From contig WRDJ01000060.1 in NCBI GenBank assembly GCA_009783495.1, positions 1-5,719 of the forward strand: a DNA stretch of 5,719 nucleotides. The letters are read 5' to 3'. This stretch comes from Clostridiales bacterium (GTDB lineage: Bacteria; Bacillota; Dehalobacteriia; UBA4068). This document shows positions 1 through 4,552 of this stretch, piece after piece (the stretch's first letter is position 1; every line of letters starts with the position of its first letter). The notes under the pieces were generated by a model. It saw nothing but the letters and a program-made list of their open reading frames with translations. It was not told the DNA's origin and searched no databases. Both the position numbers and the translations under genes were made by a program.

Positions 1-144
1 GACGCCGCACTCCCCCACGGCCCGCCGCAGCAGGGCTTCTTCCGCCAGATAGCTTTCGCGCCACAGCGGATCGTGTTCGCGCAAAATAATGGGAAAAAGC
101 ACCCAAAGCTCCTCGTTCGTCATTTCAAGCAAAGACTTAGGCAT
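1..144 (-). CDS. GrpB-family (UPF0157) protein, N-terminal 48 residues only
   Basis: The minus-strand frame opens at ATG 144-142 and runs off the left edge without a stop. The first residues include MTNEELWVLFPIILREHD, followed by a Trp/Tyr- and Glu-rich helix (LWRESYLAEEALL). This matches the start of GrpB-family (UPF0157) proteins, which have a nucleotidyltransferase-like fold, are usually about 170-180 residues long and have no firmly established role. The start is supported by a GGGAGGG Shine-Dalgarno six bases upstream, lying inside the end of the preceding gene. An alternative in-frame ATG at 123-121 has no comparable site. The start overlaps the stop of the thiamine pyrophosphokinase gene by 8 bases, so the two are probably translationally coupled and co-transcribed. 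The conserved HIGSTAV-type motif of the family would lie beyond the edge, so the family call rests on the N-terminal pattern only. Confidence 0.72.
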   Translation of the reverse strand, partial: MPKSLLEMTNEELWVLFPIILREHDPLWRESYLAEEALLRRAVGECGV

Positions 145-817
145 GGCGGCCCTCCCTGGTGTGGATCACCAGCAACTGCCCTTCCTCATGCTCTATACGC
201 GCTTTGTCGCCTTCGAAGATATTGCTGACGCCGATGTTTTCGCCCAAAAAAAGGTCTCGGCCCGCCAAAGGAAATTTCAGGCCGCGCAGGGTCACTTGGC
301 GCGCCACGGGCGAGAGGGCCATGATGGATAGCAGGTCTCCCGGCGCCCCCGCCAACTCCAGCAGCCCGCCGCTGCAATAGACGGCGGTGTTGTCGTGCAA
401 AATGACCATTCTCTCCAGCAACGGGGCGAAACGGCTCAGCAGGAAAACATTGGCGAGAAAGTGATCTGTGCGCCCGCCGCAGGCCCCCACCAAAGCCAGG
501 TCGCGCGCGCTCTTTTTGACGGCCCACTCCACAGCCAGATGCGCGTCGGTATAATCCTTTTCCGGTGGATGAAGGACGAATTCGGTCCCTTGCGCGCGAA
601 AAGCGGCGCGGGCTTTCTCGGAGAGGGAATCGCCGTCGCCCACCACGGCCAGCGGCGTCAGCCCGTGCTGCAAGAGATAATTGCCGCCGCCATCCGCGCA
701 GACGATGAAATCGGCGGCCTTGAGGGCGGCCAGAGCAAGGCCGGCAGGCGCATCGCCGCCGCAGGCCACGACCCATTTGGGGGTATTTGTTTTTTCTTTT
801 GCGGTGTTATCCGTCAT
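137..817 (-). CDS. thiN: Thiamine pyrophosphokinase (thiamine diphosphokinase)
   Basis: This 226-residue cytosolic enzyme should transfer pyrophosphate from ATP to thiamine, giving thiamine diphosphate. The family motifs appear in order: ADGGGNYLL (41-49) followed by a GDGDSLS acidic motif (60-66; many relatives have GDFDS), PPEKDYTD (84-91, metal and nucleotide site), and GACGGRTDH with LAN (111-123). The C-terminal thiamine-binding domain has GLKFPL (179-184) and the SN pair at 198-199. Length fits the family (about 210-220). The frame is open further upstream to 973, but that extension has no family similarity. The ATG at 817-815 has an AGAGGG site seven bases ahead, so it is the better start. 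The gene lies 169 bases after the amidohydrolase gene on the same strand and overlaps the GrpB-like gene. No TPP riboswitch-like sequence is visible upstream, which suggests constitutive expression with the operon (inference). Confidence 0.93.
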   Translation of the reverse strand: MTDNTAKEKTNTPKWVVACGGDAPAGLALAALKAADFIVCADGGGNYLLQHGLTPLAVVGDGDSLSEKARAAFRAQGTEFVLHPPEKDYTDAHLAVEWAVKKSARDLALVGACGGRTDHFLANVFLLSRFAPLLERMVILHDNTAVYCSGGLLELAGAPGDLLSIMALSPVARQVTLRGLKFPLAGRDLFLGENIGVSNIFEGDKARIEHEEGQLLVIHTREGRHA

Positions 818-824
818 GATAAAG

Positions 825-830
825 CCCTCT
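825..830 (-). promoter_or_regulatory. Ribosome binding site deciding the thiamine pyrophosphokinase start
   Basis: On the minus strand this reads AGAGGG, seven bases ahead of ATG 817-815. Candidate upstream starts are at 973 and 835. The one at 835 has only a GAAGG too far upstream (about 13 bases), so this site selects the 226-residue form. Confidence 0.7.
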
Positions 831-986
831 TTCATGCCTGGCGTTTTGCCTTCTTTCTGCCTTATTGCTTCTTGTTTGTTATCCCCACGGGGAGGGGAAC
901 CCGTTTTTTTTATAAGGTGTTGCCGGAAGCGTATTCGTTGGTACGTCGAGGATCGCGGCGAAGCGGCTACCACAGTAATACGATGC

Positions 987-2390
987 TTATGTTGCTGGTG
1001 AGACAGTCGGGAAAAGCGTTTTTCCGTGGCCTTTTTTATTCAAATCCACCAGCCCGTCCCGCATGACAACCTCCCCGCGCACGATGGTATAGACAGGAAA
1101 GCCCTGTGCCGCAAGCCCGTCATAAAGCCGGTTGACCTCGCGGTTTTTGGTATACATCTTTTCGATGGAAAGGCCGGCGCGTTTTCCCATGTCCACGATG
1201 GTGAAATCCGCGTCGCTGCCCACGGCGATGCGGCCCTTTCGCGGATAAAGCGCGAAAATTTTGGCGGCGTTTTCGCTCATCAAAACGGCCAACTTGTCCA
1301 AGGAAAGGCGGCCTCGGTTGACCTGATCCAGCATCAAGGGCAGCATGGCCTCAATGGCGGGCAGGCCGGAAAAAGCCCGCCAGATTTTTGACAGCCCCGC
1401 CTCCTTCTCCGCTTGGAGCAGAGGCGCATGGTCGGAACCGATCATAGAGACCGTGCCGTCCAGCAAATATTCCCATAATCCCTCCACCTCTTCACGGGAA
1501 CGCAGAGGGGGGTTGCATTTGGCATAGGGGCCCCATTTGAGCGCGGCTTCCTCGTCAAAAAGCAGATAGTGGAAGCAGGTCTCGGCCATCACGTCCACGC
1601 CCCGCGCCTTGGCTTCCTTGACCATTTGACAGGCCGCGGGGGTGGTGATGTGACAGATGCCGATTTTGGCGCCCGTTTCCTCCGCCAGGCGCAGCACCGT
1701 GGCCACGCTGCGCGCTTCGGCCTCGGCAGGCCGCGATTTATGATGAAAAGAATAATCCTCCTGCCCGGTGCGGTGCAGAAACTCTTCCCGCTCGCGGATC
1801 AGCTCATGATCCTCACAATGGAAGAAAAAGCGCGTGCTCAGGCGGGCCGCCTCCTGTAAAATGCGTCTGAGCTGGCCTTCTTCCGTGGCGGTGATGCCGT
1901 TGAACTCCTCTTCCCGGCCCGGGGGCAGGGGTTGGATGAAGGTCTTGAAGGCGACGGCCCCCTCGCGCGCCAAGGCGGCCAGCTCATCCGTGTTGTTGAA
2001 ACCCGCCCCGCCGTAAAAGGCCACGTCCACCAAAGATTTTTCCTCCGCCAGCTTTCGCCTTTCGCGCAAGATTTCGGCCCGGTAAACCGGGGGATTGACG
2101 TTAGGCATATCGCAGACGGCGGTGACGCCGCCGGCCGCCGCCGCCGCGCTGCCGCTCGTGAAATCCTCACGATCAGCGCGCCCCGGCTCGCGCAGATGGG
2201 TGTGGGAATCTATGATCCCCGGCAGGACGAAAAGCCCCGCCGCGTTGATGACCTCGGCAAAAGAGCGGTTCTCTGTGCCCGCCCGGCCTATGGAGACGAT
2301 TTTACCGCCCTCCGCGGCGATATCCCCTTCGACAAAACCCGCGCCGTCAAAATAGACGGCGTCTTTTATCAGCAACTGCCCTTCCCGCAT
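987..2390 (-). CDS. Cyclic amidohydrolase, dihydroorotase/allantoinase type
   Basis: A 467-residue metal-dependent hydrolase that should open a cyclic amide ring (dihydroorotate, allantoin or a hydantoin). The family metal-site residues are all visible: DSHTHLREPG (61-70, His63 and His65), the lysine that is normally carboxylated in AFKTF (Lys149), His191 in FFHCEDH, His247 in ICHITT, and the catalytic Asp320 in GSDHAP. The segment CFHYLLFDEE followed by AKCNPPLRS (272-298) resembles allantoinase-type members more than the shorter class of dihydroorotases. Substrate is therefore uncertain: both pyrimidine synthesis and purine (allantoin) breakdown remain possible, and no other pur/pyr or allantoin genes are in the window to decide. 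The start is fixed by GGAGG eight bases before ATG 2390-2388, and a consensus promoter lies about 40 bases upstream. It is first in a likely operon with thiamine pyrophosphokinase and the GrpB-like gene. Confidence 0.88.
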   Translation of the reverse strand: MREGQLLIKDAVYFDGAGFVEGDIAAEGGKIVSIGRAGTENRSFAEVINAAGLFVLPGIIDSHTHLREPGRADREDFTSGSAAAAAGGVTAVCDMPNVNPPVYRAEILRERRKLAEEKSLVDVAFYGGAGFNNTDELAALAREGAVAFKTFIQPLPPGREEEFNGITATEEGQLRRILQEAARLSTRFFFHCEDHELIREREEFLHRTGQEDYSFHHKSRPAEAEARSVATVLRLAEETGAKIGICHITTPAACQMVKEAKARGVDVMAETCFHYLLFDEEAALKWGPYAKCNPPLRSREEVEGLWEYLLDGTVSMIGSDHAPLLQAEKEAGLSKIWRAFSGLPAIEAMLPLMLDQVNRGRLSLDKLAVLMSENAAKIFALYPRKGRIAVGSDADFTIVDMGKRAGLSIEKMYTKNREVNRLYDGLAAQGFPVYTIVRGEVVMRDGLVDLNKKGHGKTLFPTVSPAT

Positions 2391-2431
2391 CCGCTCCGCC
2401 TCCGTAACAGTAATGATCCCGCATGAAAAAA

Positions 2432-2460
2432 ATTATATTTTACGCCGGGGATATTGTCAA
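2432..2460 (-). promoter_or_regulatory. Perfect-consensus sigma-A promoter for the amidohydrolase operon
   Basis: Read on the minus strand, TTGACA (2460-2455) is followed after exactly 17 bases by TATAAT (2437-2432), then an A/T-rich stretch. Initiation near 2425 would give a leader of about 35 bases before ATG 2390, containing the GGAGG site. Both hexamers match the housekeeping consensus exactly, suggesting strong constitutive expression. No operator-like repeat is obvious over it. The region 2461-2534 upstream must also hold the promoter of the divergent thiF-like gene, but I see no convincing one there. Confidence 0.85.
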
Positions 2461-2534
2461 CTCCGGGCATGGGAAAAGGGGCGTATGTAATATCGAGAAA
2501 ACGCGGAAAATAGAAACGAGAGGGGATAAACATC

Positions 2535-3176
2535 ATGCAAAAATTTTACGGACGAGACATAAGCGGAAAGCGCGTGGCCGTGGCGGGCCTGGGCGGGCTG
2601 GGCGGCCATATTTGCGAGCAGTTCGCCCGCCTGGGGGTCGGCGCGCTGACCTTAATTGACGACGACAGCTTCGAGTCGGGCAACCTCGGCCGCCAGCTTT
2701 TTTGCAGCGCGGAAACGCTTGGGCAACCGAAGGCCGCCGCCGCCGCGCAGCGCATCGCGCTGGTGAACCCAAAGGTGCGGGTAAACGCTTTCGCGGCGCG
2801 TCTGGAAGAGGAAAACGCGCGCGAGCTGTTAAGCGGGGCCGACCTGGTGATGGACGCGCTTGATAATATCCCGTCACGCAAAGTCCTGCAAGCGGCCTGC
2901 ACGGGCTTGGCCCTGCCTTTTGTACACGGGGCGGTGAGCGGCTGGCAGGGGCAGACGGCGACGGTTTTCCCGGGCGACGGGACGCTCGGCCTGCTCTACG
3001 GGAACGCGGGGAACGGCGTGAAAAACCCTGCTGTCCCGGCCTTCACACCCGCGTTTCTGGCCTCCCTGCAGGTGGCGGAGGGGCTGCGGCTGTTGTTGGG
3101 GAAGCCCCCCCTGCTGCGGGGAAAGCTGCTCTTCGTTGACCTATCGGCGTTTTCATGGAATCTGATTGAGCTTTAA
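2535..3176 (+). CDS. ThiF/MoeB/HesA-family E1-like adenylyltransferase, compact form
   Basis: A 213-residue protein with one Rossmann adenylation domain. Members activate the C-terminal Gly-Gly of a ubiquitin-like sulfur carrier (ThiS, MoaD) as an acyl-adenylate. Visible motifs: nucleotide loop GLGGLGG (18-24), acidic pair in LIDDD (40-44), NLGRQ with the conserved Arg53, Lys66, DALDN (107-111), and HGAVSGWQGQ (131-140) followed by FPGD. The C-terminal helix VAEGLRLLLGK corresponds to the dimer-type helix of MoeB/ThiF. It lacks the two CxxC zinc pairs found in many MoeB/ThiF proteins; its only cysteines are at 27, 57 and 122. It is shorter than MoeB (about 250) and nearer to short clostridial ThiF-like proteins. 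GAGAGGGG at 2518-2525, nine bases before ATG, supports the start. No sulfur-carrier gene is present, so the partner is unknown. It is divergent from the operon containing thiamine pyrophosphokinase, a weak hint of thiamine metabolism. Confidence 0.8.
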   Translation: MQKFYGRDISGKRVAVAGLGGLGGHICEQFARLGVGALTLIDDDSFESGNLGRQLFCSAETLGQPKAAAAAQRIALVNPKVRVNAFAARLEEENARELLSGADLVMDALDNIPSRKVLQAACTGLALPFVHGAVSGWQGQTATVFPGDGTLGLLYGNAGNGVKNPAVPAFTPAFLASLQVAEGLRLLLGKPPLLRGKLLFVDLSAFSWNLIEL

Positions 3177-3217
3177 AACGATCTCTTTTGCGGCGTTGGC
3201 TGCAGCGATTCCACGGA

Positions 3218-3260
3218 ACAAAAATGACCGCCCCCCTGCAAGGTATGCGGTCATTTTTGT
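3218..3260. terminator. Bidirectional intrinsic terminator between convergent genes
   Basis: Two perfect 14-base arms (3218-3231 and 3247-3260) surround a 15-base loop that can itself pair (CCT/AGG). The GC-rich inner part GACCGC/GCGGTC is flanked by A5 on the left and T5 on the right, so on each strand the hairpin ends in a U-rich stretch. It sits 42 bases after the thiF-like stop on the plus strand and about 150 bases after the spoIIR stop on the minus strand. This is the expected place for a shared terminator of convergent transcripts. Confidence 0.8.
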
Positions 3261-3277
3261 CCGTAATTCTGTGAGCT

Positions 3278-3306
3278 AGGCATAGGGGAGCCGAACCCCT
3301 ATGCCT
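3278..3306. other. Second strong stem-loop in the thiF-like/spoIIR intergenic region
   Basis: Perfect 11-base arms, AGGCATAGGGG (3278-3288) and CCCCTATGCCT (3296-3306), enclose a 7-base loop. There is no T-tract directly after it on either strand; on the plus strand only TTGTTT follows. On the minus strand the loop reads TTCGGCT between G4 and C4, resembling a tRNA T-arm, but no tRNA or tmRNA body is present around it. It may stabilise the 3' end of the spoIIR transcript ahead of the terminator at 3218-3260, or be part of a dispersed repeat. The role is not known from sequence. The remainder of 3307-3410 is A/T-rich with nothing else recognisable. Confidence 0.6.
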
Positions 3307-3410
3307 TGTTTAGCGGCAGCGCCTTTTGCTGTTTTTATGATATGCCATTAAAAATGTTTTCTCAATAATCAATTTTTTGGCGTCCGGCGGGAGGGCCGGG
3401 GCTTTCTTCT

Positions 3411-4019
3411 TTATTTCTTTTTCAGAAATTCCACGACTTTAAATTTTACCACGATCTCGCCTTTTTTCTCTTCGGCGGTGGAAGCCGCGGCGGCGGCGGT
3501 TTTGCCCTTGGGCACGGAACTGATATTGCCCACCGCGTCCACGAAGCAAAGCGGCGGGAAAAGGACGCACCACCAGTTGCGGCCCCGGCCTTCGCCCAGG
3601 ATGATGCGCAGAGCGTCATATTCACCGGCGGGCAAAACCCAATCCCCATAGGCCTTGGTGGGGAATTCCGCGCTGCACAGGCTGGCGCTCACCCCATAAT
3701 CGGCCAGTCCGCGGAGAACTTCGCGGCAGGCCTCCTCGATCAGCTCAAGGTTTTGACTGATGGCGGCCGCCGCCTCTTCCTTGTTCGCAGCGCCGTTCAA
3801 TGCTTTTTCCAGTACCTCGATAACTTTGTCGCGGATCAAAAGCTTCACTTCCTGGTCATAAGGCGAATCGCTGTTGGCGATGACATGCAGGCGGATCAAG
3901 CTGTCCGTTTGCGGCGCATAGGCCTCCGCCGAGACAAAAAGCCCGAAGCCGGCCAGGCCGATGACCAATAAAAGCAGGGCAGGCCAAAAATTGGAGTCTT
4001 TCGTAATCTTGCTGAACAT
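3411..4019 (-). CDS. spoIIR: Stage II sporulation protein R (SpoIIR)
   Basis: SpoIIR is made in the forespore and secreted into the space between the two spore membranes. There it triggers the SpoIIGA protease to cleave pro-SigE in the mother cell. The 202-residue product has an N-terminal hydrophobic segment (about 11-33, signal peptide or anchor) ending near AEAYA. Then come the family core LIRLHVIANSDSP (41-53) with DQEVKLLIRDKV (55-66), and the conserved block of FPTKAYGDWVLPAGEYDALR (119-138) and NWWCVLFPPLCFVD (148-161). The tail (171-202) is Ala/Lys/Glu-rich, then hydrophobic. AAAGGA eight bases before ATG 4019-4017 supports the start. It begins only 20 bases after the sigG stop, so it is probably read with sigG from upstream. 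In Bacillus spoIIR has its own SigF promoter; I could not recognise one in the end of sigG. Length and motifs look intact. Confidence 0.93.
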   Translation of the reverse strand: MFSKITKDSNFWPALLLLVIGLAGFGLFVSAEAYAPQTDSLIRLHVIANSDSPYDQEVKLLIRDKVIEVLEKALNGAANKEEAAAAISQNLELIEEACREVLRGLADYGVSASLCSAEFPTKAYGDWVLPAGEYDALRIILGEGRGRNWWCVLFPPLCFVDAVGNISSVPKGKTAAAAASTAEEKKGEIVVKFKVVEFLKKK

Positions 4020-4039
4020 TTTATTTTTCCTTTCTGTTT

Positions 4040-4531
4040 TTAAATATACTTGCGCAGGTGGTGCAGCGCCCCCTTCTCTAAACGCGACACCTGCGCCTGC
4101 GATATGCCTATCTCCGAAGCGATTTCCATCTGCGTCTTGCCTTCAAAAAAACGCAAGTTGATGATTTTTTTCTCCCTTTCGCCCAGGCGGTTCAGCGCCT
4201 CGCTGATGCTGATGCTTTCCGTCCACTGGCTGTCGGCGTTTTTCTCGTCGCCGATCTGATCCATTACATAAATTGGGTCGCCCCCGTCGTGATAAATCGG
4301 CTCGAATAGGGATAGGGGATCCTGGATGGCGTCGAGGGCGAATACGACGTCCTGCTGCTCCACGCCGATCTCGGCCGCGATTTCCGCAAGCTGCGGCTCG
4401 CGGTTGAAACGGATGCTCAGGGCGTCCCTGGCTTGCAGGGCTTTATAGGCGATGTCCCGCAGCGAACGGCTGACCCGTATGGGGTTGTTGTCGCGCAGAT
4501 AACGCCTGATTTCACCGATTATCATTGGCAT
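4040..4531 (-). CDS. sigG: RNA polymerase sigma factor SigG, 3' part only (gene interrupted after about codon 96)
   Basis: This frame holds the C-terminal two thirds of SigG, the late forespore sigma factor. After PMIIGEIRRYLRDN it has the region 3 start NPIRVSRSLRDIAYKA (16-31), region 3.1 (45-57), and the SigG-typical linker LFEPIYHDGGDPIYVMDQI (75-93) with DSQW (100-103). Region 4 includes the helix-turn-helix TQMEIASEIGISQAQVSRLE (133-152). The linker and DSQW point to SigG rather than SigF. Family proteins are about 258-260 residues long; here about 96 N-terminal residues are missing, including all of region 2 (core binding, -10 recognition). Homology starts exactly at the Pro of AVPMIIGE, at 4528. 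Upstream codons read NIGFHPKTLM instead of the expected KFSTYAV. The ATG at 4531-4529 has no Shine-Dalgarno and is probably a chance junction codon, so this fragment alone should not be a working sigma factor. The next gene upstream, 20 bases away, is a serine recombinase in the same orientation. Confidence 0.9.
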   Translation of the reverse strand: MPMIIGEIRRYLRDNNPIRVSRSLRDIAYKALQARDALSIRFNREPQLAEIAAEIGVEQQDVVFALDAIQDPLSLFEPIYHDGGDPIYVMDQIGDEKNADSQWTESISISEALNRLGEREKKIINLRFFEGKTQMEIASEIGISQAQVSRLEKGALHHLRKYI

Positions 4532-4552
4532 GAGCGTCTTTGGGTGAAAACC
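4510..4552. other. Junction of intervening element with sigG; candidate recombinase attachment site (attL/attR type)
   Basis: The recombinase stop (4554-4552) and the first SigG-like codon (4528-4526) are separated by only 23 bases, so the element boundary lies here. A 7-base inverted repeat, TTTCACC (4510-4516) and GGTGAAA (4543-4549), is centred between 4529 and 4530, within two bases of the point where SigG homology starts. Large serine recombinases act on imperfect palindromes of about 40-50 bp with a central two-base crossover, and their genes often lie next to attP. One arm is within conserved sigG codons and the other within element DNA. The exact core cannot be defined without the other junction. 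Confidence 0.6.

Noticed and set aside
818..973. N-terminal extension of thiamine pyrophosphokinase by 52 residues
   Set aside because: The extension has no family similarity and poor initiation context. The start at 817 has a well-placed AGAGGG site and gives the normal family length.
818..986. Thiamine (TPP) riboswitch ahead of the thiamine kinase gene
   Set aside because: I could find no CUGAGA or ACCUGAUCUGG-type core on the minus strand in this stretch.
395..1066. Long plus-strand open frame of 223 codons opposite the thiamine kinase and amidohydrolase genes
   Set aside because: It is antisense to two well-recognised genes, has no family resemblance or Shine-Dalgarno, and is a usual by-product of GC-rich coding DNA. 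The same applies to the plus-strand frames at 1026-1391, 1569-1859 and 1932-2426.
2423..2659. Plus-strand open frame of 78 codons beginning MKKIIFYAG
   Set aside because: It starts within the -10 region of the minus-strand promoter, lacks a Shine-Dalgarno and runs into the thiF-like gene in another frame.
3260..3330. tRNA or tmRNA 3' end suggested by the T-arm-like loop
   Set aside because: No acceptor, D or anticodon arms and no CCA-type end can be folded around it. The 11-bp stem is too long for a T-arm.
3384..3399. Short GC hairpin CCGGC/GCCGG after spoIIR as its terminator
   Set aside because: Only five base pairs, and no T run follows it on the minus strand. The hairpin at 3218-3260 is a far better terminator.
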